From Methylocystis echinoides (GTDB lineage Bacteria; Pseudomonadota; Alphaproteobacteria; Rhizobiales; Beijerinckiaceae), in NCBI RefSeq assembly GCF_027923385.1, contig NZ_BSEC01000001.1:1624501-1688500 (forward strand): a stretch of DNA of 64,000 nt, written 5' to 3'. The position numbers and the translations under genes were made by a program. Under the pieces are notes generated by a model. That model did no database searches. It saw nothing but the letters and a program-made list of their open reading frames with translations, and was not told where the DNA came from. Shown here piece after piece: positions 43,817 through 53,505 of this stretch (positions are counted from its first letter, which is position 1; every line of letters begins with the position of its first letter).

Positions 43817-43983
43817 ATCAAGGACCGGATATGCCGATCGATCGTCAGAAAATAGCGCCTGTTGTTTTTTGGATCGGCTTTCTTGCGCTTGGTTTCATTT
43901 CGCAGTTGGCGCCCCCGCATCCGCACAAGGAGAGCCGGTCCATCGCGGCGCTTTCCGAGGGGCCGGCAGAGAAATCCAGGTAG
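43813..43983 (+). CDS. Possible 56-residue single-pass membrane protein
   Basis: The frame MNQGPDMPIDRQKIAPVVFW... has one hydrophobic helix (IAPVVFWIGFLALGFISQLA) after a short polar N-terminus, and a polar tail. Its ATG overlaps the stop of the preceding small frame. GGACAGGGG just before may serve as a ribosome-binding site. No family recognised; it is plausible but unproven. Confidence 0.4.
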   Translation: MNQGPDMPIDRQKIAPVVFWIGFLALGFISQLAPPHPHKESRSIAALSEGPAEKSR

Positions 43984-44791
43984 AGCCGGGCGGCCGCTTT
44001 TGCTTGCCGAGGAGCTGAAACTCATCAAGGCGTCGAAATGCACCGATTACCTTCACGCCAACAATCTCGAGCCGGAGGGTTCGAGCCACTGGCGTGATGA
44101 CGGGATGGTCCCCGACCACGCGGGGCTCTGACATCGCACAGGCAAACGCGGCCTATGAGGCCGACAAGGGGATTTTTCCCTGACCCGCGCACGGCGCCAT
44201 CGCGCGTGCGGAACCGCGCACTCAGGCAAAAGAAAAACGACCCGCGCTTACATCCGGCGTCGGGTCGTTCTCCTGACGAGGTCGTTCTCGTGAGCAAAGT
44301 CAAACCCATTATGGTTGACGCTTCGTTAATCCGCACAATTGTTTGGATTGAGCCTTTCTTAGCCATCGAAAACAATCGTCGCCGTCGTTCGCCGGGGCCC
44401 TGCGCGCGACGGAATCCGTCCCTCCGGGCGGCGCCGCGCCGCGCCGCGACAGGCACCGCGCCGAGGGCGCCCGAACGCGCCGGCCGTGGTCGTCGGGCCG
44501 ATCGGGAAGTCATTATCCAGATACAACTTATAGGTGTGCATAAGGCGTGCACAACCTGCTTGCCTGTGCATCCTTGCGCACCGTTTTTCCTGCTCGAAAG
44601 ACGCGTTCTGGCGACGCGTTCAATGCGGCTCTGCTCGCTCTTCAAAGGCCGTGAATTGGCGGAAAGGCGAGGGTTTGCTTGCCGGATTGACCGCTCCGCA
44701 TAACCTTTGCGTAAGACGTGGGTCGTTCAATGCATGTGCACCTGCCTCGCAGCATTCGGGATCAGGGGCTCTAGCCAGAAGGACAACCGCC
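43984..44791. other. Long intergenic region before the chemoreceptor gene
   Basis: About 800 bases. Several frames are open on both strands because of high GC but none has a start with ribosome-binding site or a recognisable product. A minus-strand terminator-like hairpin lies at 44227-44269. The chemoreceptor promoter is presumably in the last 150 bases. Confidence 0.55.
44227..44269 (-). terminator. Minus-strand terminator-like hairpin
   Basis: Read on the minus strand: AACGACCCG (44269-44261), a 16-base loop, CGGGTCGTT (44244-44236), then TTTCTTTT. The stem is perfect. No minus-strand gene ends here, so it may end an unannotated small RNA from around 44300-44500. Confidence 0.6.
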
Positions 44792-46339
44792 ATGATCGAT
44801 CTGCCCGAAGTGACCGAGCGCCTGCGTTTCCTGAACCTGGATGACGCGGCAAAACAGAATCTCATTGTTTTGAAGCCAATCATCGAAAGCGAAGCGCCCG
44901 AGGCGCTCGACGACTTCTATCGGCGCCTCTCGCGGAACGACGCCACGCGCCCGTTCTTTGCGGACAAGAAGGGCTCTGACGCCGCGAAAAGCCAGCTGAC
45001 GCGGCATTGGCAGGGGATCGCCGACGCGGAGTTCGACGAGAATTTCGTCGAGTCCAGCATCGCCATCGGCCGCACCCATGCGCGGCTGGGTCTCGCGCCC
45101 CGCTGGCAGATGGGCGGCTACGCGCTGGTTCTCGAGCGGGTCATCGAGAAGGTGATCGAAACGCGCTGGCCCAAGTCTGTCTTTCGGTCGCGCAATACGG
45201 TCGCCGCGCAGGTCGCGCAGGAGATCGGCGCGCTGGTGAAGGCCGGCATTCTCGACATGGAACTCGCCAACTCCGATTACATCAATGAGCTCGAAACCCG
45301 TCACAAGGAAAGCGAAGCCGCCCTTGCGCGCACGCAGGACGAATTGCGCGCGGTCCTCACCGCTTTCGATGAGAAGCTGCAACTTCTCGCTGACGGCGAT
45401 CTGACGGCAAAAATCGACACGGCTTTCTCGGGCGAATACGATGCGTTCCGCGCCAATTTCAACGCCGCGCTCGACGGTCTTGCCGAGGCGATGACGAATA
45501 TCAACGCCGCGGTGGAAAGCTTCGACGCCACGGCCGGCGGGATCGCCGCCGCGTCCGACAAGCTCTCCTGCCGCACGGAACAGCAGGCGGCGGGCTTCCA
45601 GGAATCGGCGGCGGCGCTCAATCAGATCACCGAAGCCATCGTGCAGAACGCCAATGGCGCGAACCGGGTCGCTGATCTGGTGGCCGGCGCGCGCGTCGAG
45701 GCGACGCGTTCCTCCGAGGTGATGCAGGGCGCCAATGTCGCGATGGGCGCGATCAAGGACAGCTTCGAAAAGATCAGCGGCACGCTGAGCATGATCGACG
45801 AGATCGCCTTCCAGACCAATCTGCTGGCGCTCAACGCCGGCGTCGAGGCGGCGCGCGCCGGCGAGGCGGGTCGCGGTTTCGCGGTGGTCGCGCAGGAAGT
45901 CCGGGTTCTGGCGCAGCGTTCCGCGGACGCCGCGAAAGTCATCAAGAGCCTGCTCGCGACGTCGTCCTCCCATGTGGATCATGGCGTCAAATCCGTGGCG
46001 GAGACCGGCCAGACGCTGAACGGCGTCGTCGACCGGGTCGCCGAGATCAACAAGCTGCTGGCCGTGATCGCGAGTTCTTCCGAAGATCAGGCGTCCTGCC
46101 TCAATGAGGTGAATTACGCGATCGCGCAGATGGATCAGGTCACGCAGCAGAACGCCGCCATGGTCGAGGAGGCCACCGCCGCGGCGTCGAGCCTGAGATT
46201 TGAATCCAGCCGGCTTGCCGACAGCGTGTCGCGCTTCAAGGTCCGCCGCCATACGCTGCAGATCGCGGCCACAGCCGATATCGCCCCCAGGGCGAAAGAG
46301 GTGGAAGAGTTCGAGGCCCGGTGGGACGCGGCCGCCTGA
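44792..46339 (+). CDS. Globin-coupled chemotaxis sensor (HemAT-like)
   Basis: The 515-residue protein has an N-terminal protoglobin/sensor-globin domain (about residues 10-165) with the conserved proximal-His region [23 protein letters not shown] linker with a HAMP-like segment follows, then a methyl-accepting signalling domain with the hairpin tip [24 protein letters not shown]. No membrane helix is present, so it is a soluble receptor that would sense O2 or another heme ligand and signal to CheA. Chemotaxis genes are not in the window. GAAGGAC lies before the ATG at 44792. Confidence 0.93.
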   Translation: MIDLPEVTERLRFLNLDDAAKQNLIVLKPIIESEAPEALDDFYRRLSRNDATRPFFADKKGSDAAKSQLTRHWQGIADAEFDENFVESSIAIGRTHARLGLAPRWQMGGYALVLERVIEKVIETRWPKSVFRSRNTVAAQVAQEIGALVKAGILDMELANSDYINELETRHKESEAALARTQDELRAVLTAFDEKLQLLADGDLTAKIDTAFSGEYDAFRANFNAALDGLAEAMTNINAAVESFDATAGGIAAASDKLSCRTEQQAAGFQESAAALNQITEAIVQNANGANRVADLVAGARVEATRSSEVMQGANVAMGAIKDSFEKISGTLSMIDEIAFQTNLLALNAGVEAARAGEAGRGFAVVAQEVRVLAQRSADAAKVIKSLLATSSSHVDHGVKSVAETGQTLNGVVDRVAEINKLLAVIASSSEDQASCLNEVNYAIAQMDQVTQQNAAMVEEATAAASSLRFESSRLADSVSRFKVRRHTLQIAATADIAPRAKEVEEFEARWDAAA

Positions 46340-46542
46340 TGTCCATCCTTCCCGACAACCGGCCGGGGGCGCGTCAGGCGAGCAGCCAGACGGCCCCCGA
46401 TGGGCGTCCGCCCCTCTGGTCATCGCGGCGCAGGCTCCCAGCCGAGAAGTTCACGTTTTCTTAACCATCCGACGCGAGGACTAGGCGGCGCTTCGCCGCG
46501 AGACGGCGGGACGCTGAGGGGCCGGGCCAGGGAGCACCTTTG

Positions 46543-46806
46543 ATGACCGCGTATGGACGGGCGGAGAGCGCCGCGACTGCCCCCAGAAAGTCTTCCCACG
46601 CCTATCGCAATGCGCGCCAGGCCCTGCTGCTGCTGGACCATGCGCGTCGCGCGGGCCTCCAGAGAACCTTCGCCGCCGGCATGGCGCGAATCGGCGAGGT
46701 CGAAGCCGCCATCCGCTCCTATCGCCCCGATATGTCCGAAGCGACCGAATATTCGGAAGCGCTGTCGCTGATCGGCGAGATGAAGGTCGAAGCCGGACGG
46801 CTTTGA
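46543..46806 (+). CDS. Small helical protein of unknown function
   Basis: The 87-residue protein (ATG at 46543, GGAG nine bases upstream) is predicted all-helical: SHAYRNARQALLLLDHARRAG, MARIGEVEAAIRSYRPD, YSEALSLIGEMKVEAGRL. No cysteines and no signal peptide. It lies about 200 bases behind the chemoreceptor gene. No family recognised. Confidence 0.5.
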   Translation: MTAYGRAESAATAPRKSSHAYRNARQALLLLDHARRAGLQRTFAAGMARIGEVEAAIRSYRPDMSEATEYSEALSLIGEMKVEAGRL

Positions 46807-46881
46807 GCGACCCCCAAAAAGCGACATTGTCACGGACCAGGCCGGCTTTTGCGGTCCAATAGGACCGAAAGAGGAGCCGTC

Positions 46882-47022
46882 ATGAACTACAAGCTTGCGA
46901 TCATCGTTCTGGGCGCGTTGCTGTTCGTCATCGCAATGATCCCCTACGCCTATACGCCGCGATGCGCGACGCCCGAGTGTCACCCGGAGCCGCCCTATTT
47001 CGGCGAGCGCACAAGCCGCTGA
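46882..47022 (+). CDS. 46-residue membrane-anchored small protein
   Basis: MNYKLAIIVLGALLFVIAMI forms one N-terminal helix; the short tail PYAYTPRCATPECHPEPPYF has two cysteines five residues apart. GAGGAG is seven bases before the ATG. The good ribosome-binding site and signal-anchor make it credible despite its size. It ends directly against the convergent hydrolase stop. Confidence 0.6.
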   Translation: MNYKLAIIVLGALLFVIAMIPYAYTPRCATPECHPEPPYFGERTSR

Positions 47023-47895
47023 TCAGGGTTGCGCGTCGAGAAACGCCGCGATGCGGTCGAGCGTCGGGCGATCCAGCAGCAGCGGCGCGTGTCCTTGTCC
47101 CGGCACGGTGTGAGGTTCGAGGCGCGGCGCGCGCCGCGCCATCTCGTCCAGCGTTTCGACCGAGAGAATGTCGCTGGTCTCGCCGCGTATGGCCAGGATC
47201 GGCGCCTTGGCGAGAGCGGCGAAAGGCTCCCAGAACTCTTCGAAATCCGCCTCGGGGGTCACGCCGTCGAGCGTATGGTTCAGCGCCGGATCGTAGCGCA
47301 GTTCGACGCGACCGTCCTTTTCCACGAAGGTCTGGCGCGCATAGACCTCCCATTCCTCCGGGCTGACGCCCGAGAATCGGGGGGCCGCCGTCATTCGCAT
47401 CAGCGCCACCGCCTCGCTGAGCCGGGAGAGCGGCGGCAATTTGCCGACATAGCTTTTGATGCGCAAAAGCCCGTCTTTCTCGACCTTCGGCCCGATGTCG
47501 TTGAGGATCGCCGCGCGCACCAGATCTGGCCGCGCCCGGGAGAGGCGCATCGTGTGCAGCCCGCCGCGCGACGTGCCGAGGAACACCGCCGCATCGACCC
47601 CGGCGTCGGCGAGAACCGCGAGAATATCCGCCTGTTCGACATCGAGGTCATAGCGGCGCCAGTCGGCGTCCCAGTCGGAGCGTCCGCGCCCGCGGTAGTC
47701 GAGCGCCAGCACGCGCCGCCCCGCCTTCCGGGCGTCGTCGGCGACGCGCCAGAAATCATCGGCGGACCGCGCGAGGCCGGGAAGGCAGACGAGCGGCAGG
47801 CGTTTGGCCCCGGGGCAGGGATAGTCGAGGTAATGCAGCCGCAGCCCGTCGGGCGCGGCGATGAAGCGGCTCTGGGCGGCTAGGGTCGAGCTCAA
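47023..47895 (-). CDS. Alpha/beta hydrolase
   Basis: The 290-residue protein has the hydrolase core: oxyanion loop LVCLPGLARSADDFW, LDYRGRGRSDWD, nucleophile elbow FLGTSRGGLHTM (Ser), acid Asp in IRGETSDILS and catalytic His in PGQGHAPLLLD. This set resembles small esterases or C-C hydrolases and 3-oxoadipate enol-lactonase-like enzymes. No signal peptide. Substrate unknown. It is divergent from accA. Confidence 0.9.
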   Translation of the reverse strand: MSSTLAAQSRFIAAPDGLRLHYLDYPCPGAKRLPLVCLPGLARSADDFWRVADDARKAGRRVLALDYRGRGRSDWDADWRRYDLDVEQADILAVLADAGVDAAVFLGTSRGGLHTMRLSRARPDLVRAAILNDIGPKVEKDGLLRIKSYVGKLPPLSRLSEAVALMRMTAAPRFSGVSPEEWEVYARQTFVEKDGRVELRYDPALNHTLDGVTPEADFEEFWEPFAALAKAPILAIRGETSDILSVETLDEMARRAPRLEPHTVPGQGHAPLLLDRPTLDRIAAFLDAQP

Positions 47896-48058
47896 GCAAC
47901 GGCTCCTTTTCGTGAATTTCTATACGGACGGACACCGGCGTCAATCGCCGGGCGTCGGGGGCGTCGGCTTTCTTGACTTCCCCGCCCCGAGCAGCGAGTT
48001 TGCGCGCGCCCGAGAGGCCGCCGGGCGTCACGCGATCAGCAGGAAACACCGCTCTCCC

Positions 48059-49024
48059 ATGCGCTCCTATCTCGATTTCGAAAAGCCTGTCGCCGAGCTC
48101 GAAACCAAAGTGGAGGAGTTGCGCGCGCTGGCCGAGGGCGGCGAGGGCGTCTCCATCTCCGAGGAGCTGACCAAGCTCGAGGCCAAGGCCGCCAAGGCGC
48201 TGGCCGATCTCTACGCGACGCTGACCCCCTGGCAGAAGATCCAGGTCGCGCGCCATCCGCAGCGGCCGCATTTCTCGGATTACGTCAAGCAGCTCGTCAC
48301 CGAATTCACGCCGCTCGCGGGCGACCGCCTGTTTGGCGAGGACTCGGCGATCGTCGGCGGTTTCGGCCGGTTCCGGGGCGAGCCGGTCTGCGTCATCGGC
48401 CAGGAAAAGGGCTCTGACACCGCGAGCCGCCTGCATCACAATTTCGGCATGGCGCGGCCCGAGGGCTACCGCAAGGCCGTCCGCCTCATGGAGCTCGCGG
48501 ACCGCTTCGGCCTGCCGGTGATTTCGCTCGTGGACACGGCGGGCGCCTTTCCGGGCATCGACGCCGAGGAGCGCGGGCAGGCCGAGGCCATCGCCCGCTC
48601 CACCGACACGTCGCTGTCGCTGGGCGTGCCCAATGTGGCCGTGGTGGTGGGCGAGGGTGGCTCCGGCGGCGCCATCGCCATCGCCGCCGCCAACAAGGTG
48701 CTGATGCTGGAGCACGCGGTTTACACGGTCGCCTCGCCGGAGGCCTCGGCGTCGATCCTGTGGCGCGATTCGGGCCGGGCGCAGGACGCCGCCACCAATA
48801 TGAAGATCACCGCGCAGGATCTGCTGAAATTCGGCATCATCGATGTGATCGTGACCGAGCCGGCGGGCGGCGCGCATCGCGATCCGCAGGCCGCCATCGC
48901 CGCCGTCGGCGACGCCGTCTGGACGGAATTGTCCCGCCTGACCAATCTGTCACGCGAGCAGCTGCGGGCCGCGCGCGCCGAGAAATTCCTTAACATGGGC
49001 CGGCGCCTGGACGAAAAGCGTTAA
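48059..49024 (+). CDS. accA: Acetyl-CoA carboxylase carboxyltransferase alpha subunit
   Basis: AccA pairs with AccD to transfer the carboxyl group from biotin to acetyl-CoA for fatty acid synthesis. The 321-residue protein starts MRSYLDFEKPVAELETKVEEL and has the IQVARHPQRPHFSDY, FGMARPEGYRKAVRLM, LVDTAGAFPGIDAEERGQ and GEGGSGGAIAIAAANKVLML blocks. The ATG at 48059 is the conserved start; an upstream in-frame ATG at 47861 lies inside the divergent gene. Confidence 0.97.
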   Translation: MRSYLDFEKPVAELETKVEELRALAEGGEGVSISEELTKLEAKAAKALADLYATLTPWQKIQVARHPQRPHFSDYVKQLVTEFTPLAGDRLFGEDSAIVGGFGRFRGEPVCVIGQEKGSDTASRLHHNFGMARPEGYRKAVRLMELADRFGLPVISLVDTAGAFPGIDAEERGQAEAIARSTDTSLSLGVPNVAVVVGEGGSGGAIAIAAANKVLMLEHAVYTVASPEASASILWRDSGRAQDAATNMKITAQDLLKFGIIDVIVTEPAGGAHRDPQAAIAAVGDAVWTELSRLTNLSREQLRAARAEKFLNMGRRLDEKR

Positions 49025-49224
49025 CGCAAACCGGTAAAATTCTAGCCTTTCGGCTTGCACGGCGTCGCTTTCGACACTTTCTTGCCCCAAGTGGGGTCTA
49101 GCCCGCTAACTGGGAGACGTCGGGCCGACTGGCTGGCGTCTGGAGCGCTGCTGGAAGCGCTGTGCGGCTTGCGCGCCGGAGGGGCGCAGGCGGGCGGGGC
49201 AGGACGAAGAGGGAGCTTGCGCGC

Positions 49225-50391
49225 ATGAAGTTTTCGGTTCTGAGGCCGGCCGTCGTCGCCTTTTTTGCCGCGCTCACGCTTGCCGCTTGCAATGACGGCG
49301 TGTCCCATCGCTCGCTCGCGCCCATTCCGCCGGAGACGGCGGCTCTGATGGAGAAGGTCGGCTCCAGCAAGGAAGCGCCGATGCTCATCCGCGCCTACAA
49401 GAAAGAGGCGGAGCTCGAAATCTGGAAGATGAAGTCGGACGGCAAATACGTCCACCTCAAGACCTTCCCGATGTGCCGCTGGTCCGGCCAGCTCGGCCCC
49501 AAGACCCGCGAGGGCGACCGTCAGGTGCCGGAGGGCTTCTATTCGATCACCCCGGCGCAGATGAATCCCAATTCGTCTTATTATCTGTCGTTCAACGTCG
49601 GCTATCCCAATCAGCTCGACAAGGCGCTGGGTCATTCCGGCGGCACCATCATGGTGCATGGCGCCTGCTCCTCGGCCGGCTGCTTCTCCATGACCGACGC
49701 CCAGATCGCCGAGATCTACGCCATCGCCCGCTCGTCCTTCAACGGCGGCCAGACGGCGATTCAGATGCAGTCCTATCCCTTCCGCATGACCCCGGAAAAT
49801 CTCGCCAAGCATCGTCTCGATCCGAATATCGGCTTCTGGAAGAACCTCAAGGAAGGCAATGATCACTTCGAGGTGACGAAGGAGGAGCCGCAGGTCGCCT
49901 ATTGCGGCAAGCGCTATGTCTTCAACGCCACGATGGACGGCCGCACCGATCCGGTCTCGGCCTGTCCGACCCTGAAGCAGGACCCCGAGATCGTCGCCAG
50001 CGTCTCCGCCAAATCGGCGAAGGACGAAGAAAAGATCGCCGCGCTTTCGGAAAGCGTGCGGCCGGTGCGCGTCGTCTATCAGGACGGCGGCATGCATCCG
50101 AGCTTCTTCTCCAAGGTCGCCGAGGCGAGCCGCCCCGAGGCGCTGAGCCCGCCGGAGGAAATCGCGGTGAACGACAAGCCGGCCCAGGCGGGCAAGGCCT
50201 CGTCGCAACTGGCGTCGAAATCGCCCGTCGTGACCATGGCCGCCGCGAAGGCCGTCGCGCAGACGCGCGCCGCCGAGACCGCCGGCGCCGCGCACGCCTT
50301 CGCGCCCGATCCGCGCCGCGAACTCTCCGCCCTTGCGGACGATGTCGGCCCGACGTCCTCGATCAAGCGGGCGACCAGCGCGAAGAAGTAA
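49225..50391 (+). CDS. Lipoprotein L,D-transpeptidase, YafK type
   Basis: The 388-residue protein begins with a lipoprotein signal (FFAALTLAAC, lipobox LAAC at residues about 19-22) and a catalytic YkuD-like domain of the YafK group: LIRAYKKEAELEIW, YLSFNVGYPNQLDKA, and the active site MVHGACSSAGCFSMTDAQI (His and Cys). Such enzymes cleave or form peptidoglycan cross-links or lipoprotein links in the periplasm. The last about 130 residues are a low-complexity Ala/Ser/Lys-rich tail, longer than in E. coli YafK. GAGGGAG precedes the ATG at 49225. Confidence 0.88.
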   Translation: MKFSVLRPAVVAFFAALTLAACNDGVSHRSLAPIPPETAALMEKVGSSKEAPMLIRAYKKEAELEIWKMKSDGKYVHLKTFPMCRWSGQLGPKTREGDRQVPEGFYSITPAQMNPNSSYYLSFNVGYPNQLDKALGHSGGTIMVHGACSSAGCFSMTDAQIAEIYAIARSSFNGGQTAIQMQSYPFRMTPENLAKHRLDPNIGFWKNLKEGNDHFEVTKEEPQVAYCGKRYVFNATMDGRTDPVSACPTLKQDPEIVASVSAKSAKDEEKIAALSESVRPVRVVYQDGGMHPSFFSKVAEASRPEALSPPEEIAVNDKPAQAGKASSQLASKSPVVTMAAAKAVAQTRAAETAGAAHAFAPDPRRELSALADDVGPTSSIKRATSAKK

Positions 50392-50412
50392 CGCCGCCTA
50401 TTCGGTTGCAGC

Positions 50413-50449
50413 AAAAAAGGCCGCGCCCCGCAGGGAGGCGGCCTTTTTT
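50413..50449 (+). terminator. Rho-independent terminator after the L,D-transpeptidase gene
   Basis: AAAAAAGGCCGC (50413-50424), a 13-base loop, GCGGCCTTTTTT (50438-50449). The stem with A- and T-runs acts in both directions and separates the transpeptidase gene from the formate dehydrogenase operon. Confidence 0.93.
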
Positions 50450-50645
50450 GTTTTGACGAGAAAGGCGAGGGTGACGCGCGGCGATTGAGTGCCGCCCCCC
50501 GCCGGCTCCATCCAAAATCCCGATCGATCAAATTCAAACTTCCTATAACTCCGATGCATCTCCCGCCTGTAACCTCCTTTTTTGAGGAATTCTAAACATG
50601 GCGGGCAGGCGCGGCCGGTCTGCCCCCACCGGGAGGGTTATTGGC

Positions 50646-51377
50646 ATGTGGTCGGAACTCCGTGGGCTGAAGGAGGGCGTCGATTACGGCACGCCGCCGC
50701 GCGACGGCGCGCCGGTTCAACTGGAGATCGACGGCGTCACGGTGACTGTTCCGGCGGGCAGTTCCGTCATGCTCGCCGCCGCGATGGCCGGGCGGCCGAT
50801 CGCCAAGCTCTGCGCGACCGACATGCTGGAGCCCTTCGGCAGTTGCCGGGTCTGTCTCGTCGAGATCGAGGGCCGCGGCGGCTTTCCGGCGAGCTGCACG
50901 ACGCCGGTCGCCGAGGGCATGAAAGTGAAGACGCAGACGGAAACCCTGCAGCGTCTGCGCAAGGGCGTGCTGGAGCTCTATCTGTCCGACTTCCCCGAAA
51001 GCGAGATCGACGGCGGCTGGAGCGAATTTCACGAAACGCTCAAAGCGGAAGGCGTGGTCTCGCAGCCTTATGGCAAGGGCAGGAACCATTTTGACGCCGA
51101 GGTCGACGCCTCGAATCCCTATTTCCTGTTCGATCCCGCCAAATGCATCGTTTGCAGCCGCTGCGTGCGCGCCTGCGCGGAAGTGCAGGGAACATTCGCC
51201 CTCACCATCACGGGCCGGAGTTTCGAATCAAAAGTGGCTGCGAGCCAGGATCAGCCGTTCTTCGAGTCGGAATGCGTGAGCTGCGGCGCCTGCGTGCAGG
51301 CCTGTCCGAGCCACGCCCTGGTGGAAAAGAGTCTGTTCGAAGGAGAATATGTCCATGCCGAACCCGTTGAAGCCTGA
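50646..51377 (+). CDS. Formate dehydrogenase iron-sulfur subunit (N-terminal part of FdsA as a separate protein)
   Basis: The 243-residue protein corresponds to the N-terminal third of FdsA. It has a [2Fe-2S] ferredoxin domain (LCATDMLEPFGSCRVCLVEIEG plus SCTTP, cited by its four cysteines, residues about 57-95) and two [4Fe-4S] sites (CIVCSRCVRACAEVQG and CVSCGACVQACPSHAL). The His-Cys3 site expected between them is missing: ELYLSDFPESEIDGGW replaces the usual SDHP..C..C.....C segment. ATG at 50646 has GGGAGGG upstream; an ATG at 50598 is an alternative. Its 3' end overlaps the catalytic subunit gene by 29 bases. Confidence 0.88.
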   Translation: MWSELRGLKEGVDYGTPPRDGAPVQLEIDGVTVTVPAGSSVMLAAAMAGRPIAKLCATDMLEPFGSCRVCLVEIEGRGGFPASCTTPVAEGMKVKTQTETLQRLRKGVLELYLSDFPESEIDGGWSEFHETLKAEGVVSQPYGKGRNHFDAEVDASNPYFLFDPAKCIVCSRCVRACAEVQGTFALTITGRSFESKVAASQDQPFFESECVSCGACVQACPSHALVEKSLFEGEYVHAEPVEA

Positions 51378-53505
51378 GAAATCGGTCGTCACGACCTGCG
51401 CCTATTGCGGCGTCGGCTGCGGCTTCAAGGCCGAGACGCGCGGCGACAGGATCGTGCGCATGATCCCGTGGAAGGAAGGCAAGGCGAACCACGGCCACAG
51501 CTGCATCAAGGGGCGCTTCGCCTATGATTACTATAATCACCCCGACCGTGTTCGCACGCCGCTGATCCGCGCCTCCATCGAGGATCCGTGGACGCCCGTG
51601 AGCTGGGCGGAGGCCTTCGATTACGCCGCCGGGCAATTCAAGCGCATTCAGGCGACCTATGGCCGCGCGTCCGTGGGCGCGGTGTCGAGTTCGCGCTGCA
51701 CGAATGAGGAAATCTTCCTCGTGCAGAAATTCGCGCGCGCGGTGCTGGGGAACAACAATATCGACAATTGCGCCCGCATCTGTCACTCGCCGACGCAATT
51801 CGGTCTGAGCGCGACGGTCGGCTGGGGCGCGGCGAGCCAGCACTTCGACTCCATCCTGCAATCCGACGTCATCATGGTCGTCGGCGCCAATCCGACCGAA
51901 GGCCATCCGGTGTTCGGTTCGCTGATGAAGCGGCGCATCCGTCAGGGCGCGAAGCTCATCGTGATCGACCCGCGCCGCACCGAGACCGTCAAATCCGCGC
52001 ATTGCGCGGCCGATATTCATCTCGCCATCCGGCCCGGCACGAATGTGGCGATCCTCGACAGCATCGCCCATGTCGTGGTGCGCGAGAAGCTCTATGACGA
52101 GGCCTTCATCCGCGCGCGCTGCGAGTGGCATGAGTTCGAGAACTGGGCGGCGCTGGTCGGCTCGGACAGATATGCGCCCGAGGTGGTTGGCGCGCTTGCC
52201 GGCGTCGCGCCGGATGACATCCGCGCCGCCGCGCGGCTCTACGCCAATGGCCCGAAGAGCGCCATCTATTACGGACTCGGCGTCACCGAACATTCGCAGG
52301 GCTCGACTGGCGTCATGTGTCTCGGCAATCTCGCGCTCGCCTGTGGCATGCTCGGGATTGAAGGCGTCGGCGTGAACCCGCTGCGCGGACAAGGCAATGT
52401 GCAGGGCGGCAGTTGTCTGGGAAGCTGGCCGCATGTGTTCAGCGGCTATCGCTTCGTCACCGACGACGCGGTGCGCGCGAGCTTCGAGGCTGAGTGGGGC
52501 GTTCCCCTCGACGCGGAGCCCGGCCTGCGCCTGCCCAACATGCTCGACGCCGCCGTCGCGGGAACGTTCAAGGGCATGTATGTGATGGGCGAAGACCCGG
52601 TGCAGAGCGACCCCAACCAGCATCATGTCATCGCCGCCATGAAGAACATGGAATGCGTGGTGCTCCACGATCTCTTCCTCAACGAGACGTCGAAATACGC
52701 CCATGTCTTCTTCCCCGGCTCGTCCTCGCTGGAGAAGGACGGCACCTTCACCAATGCGGAACGCCGCGTTTCCCGCGTGCGCAAGGTCGTCGAGCCGCTG
52801 GCGGGCTATCAGGACTGGGAAATCACGGTGAAGTTCATGAACGCCATGGGCTACCCGGCGAGTTACGCCAGCCCCGCCGAGGTGCTCGACGAGATTGCGC
52901 GGCTGTCGCCCGCCTATCGCGGCATGAGCTTCGCGCTCATCGACCGCATCGGCTCGGCCCAATGGCCCTGCGACGAGAGCGCGCCGGAGGGCACGGAGGT
53001 CCTTCACCGCGAGAAATTCCCGCGCGCCAACGGTCGCGGCACCTTCATGCTGACGGAATATGTTCCGACGGCCGAACGCACGACGGACAGATATCCGTTG
53101 CTGCTCACCACGGGGCGCATCCTCTCGCAGTACAATGTCGGCACGCAGACGCGGCGCACGGCGAATTCGCTCTGGCATCCGGAGGACGTCCTCGAGATCC
53201 ATGCGCAGGACGCGGCTGTGCGCGGGTTGAAGGACGGCGATCTCGTGCGCGTCGCCAGTCGGTTCGGCGAGATCGAGCTGCGCGCGCGACTCTCGACGCG
53301 CGTCAATCCCGGCGTCGTCTACACGACCTTCCACCACGCCAAATCCAGGGCCAATGCCGTGACCTCGGACCTCTCCGACTGGGCGACGAACTGTCCGGAA
53401 TACAAGGTCACCGCCGTCGACGTGGCGCTTGTCGACGCAGGGCGGAGCGGGCAGGCGCGCGTGATCGAAAGACCGCCTGTCGAGGAGATGGAGCCGGCCG
53501 AATGA
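51349..53505 (+). CDS. Molybdenum/tungsten formate dehydrogenase catalytic subunit (C-terminal part of FdsA)
   Basis: The 718-residue protein is a bis-MGD oxidoreductase: a [4Fe-4S] motif TTCAYCGVGCGFKAE...HSCIKGRF, the active-site Cys-Arg-His region NNNIDNCARICHSPTQFG (Cys, not selenocysteine), MVVGANPTEGHPVFG, IVIDPRRTETV and GQGNVQGGSCLGSWP. It matches the catalytic part of FdsA of NAD-dependent soluble FDH. No Tat signal, so cytoplasmic. Diaphorase genes fdsG and fdsB are not upstream, so the electron acceptor is unknown. The start overlaps the FeS subunit gene and its stop overlaps the next ATG (ATGA). Confidence 0.92.
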   Translation: MSMPNPLKPEKSVVTTCAYCGVGCGFKAETRGDRIVRMIPWKEGKANHGHSCIKGRFAYDYYNHPDRVRTPLIRASIEDPWTPVSWAEAFDYAAGQFKRIQATYGRASVGAVSSSRCTNEEIFLVQKFARAVLGNNNIDNCARICHSPTQFGLSATVGWGAASQHFDSILQSDVIMVVGANPTEGHPVFGSLMKRRIRQGAKLIVIDPRRTETVKSAHCAADIHLAIRPGTNVAILDSIAHVVVREKLYDEAFIRARCEWHEFENWAALVGSDRYAPEVVGALAGVAPDDIRAAARLYANGPKSAIYYGLGVTEHSQGSTGVMCLGNLALACGMLGIEGVGVNPLRGQGNVQGGSCLGSWPHVFSGYRFVTDDAVRASFEAEWGVPLDAEPGLRLPNMLDAAVAGTFKGMYVMGEDPVQSDPNQHHVIAAMKNMECVVLHDLFLNETSKYAHVFFPGSSSLEKDGTFTNAERRVSRVRKVVEPLAGYQDWEITVKFMNAMGYPASYASPAEVLDEIARLSPAYRGMSFALIDRIGSAQWPCDESAPEGTEVLHREKFPRANGRGTFMLTEYVPTAERTTDRYPLLLTTGRILSQYNVGTQTRRTANSLWHPEDVLEIHAQDAAVRGLKDGDLVRVASRFGEIELRARLSTRVNPGVVYTTFHHAKSRANAVTSDLSDWATNCPEYKVTAVDVALVDAGRSGQARVIERPPVEEMEPAE

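Noticed and set aside
43862..44131. Possible 89-residue protein in the region after the small membrane frame
   Set aside because: No start signal, Arg-rich beginning that overlaps another frame, and no recognisable motif.
44359..44571. Minus-strand 70-codon frame upstream of the orphan terminator
   Set aside because: Low-complexity Arg/Gly/Ala sequence without ribosome-binding site; an RNA is more plausible than a protein here.
52494..53501. Plus-strand frame extending upstream of fdsD
   Set aside because: Only the last 98 codons from the ATG at 53502 match FdsD; the upstream part is a shadow of the catalytic subunit gene.
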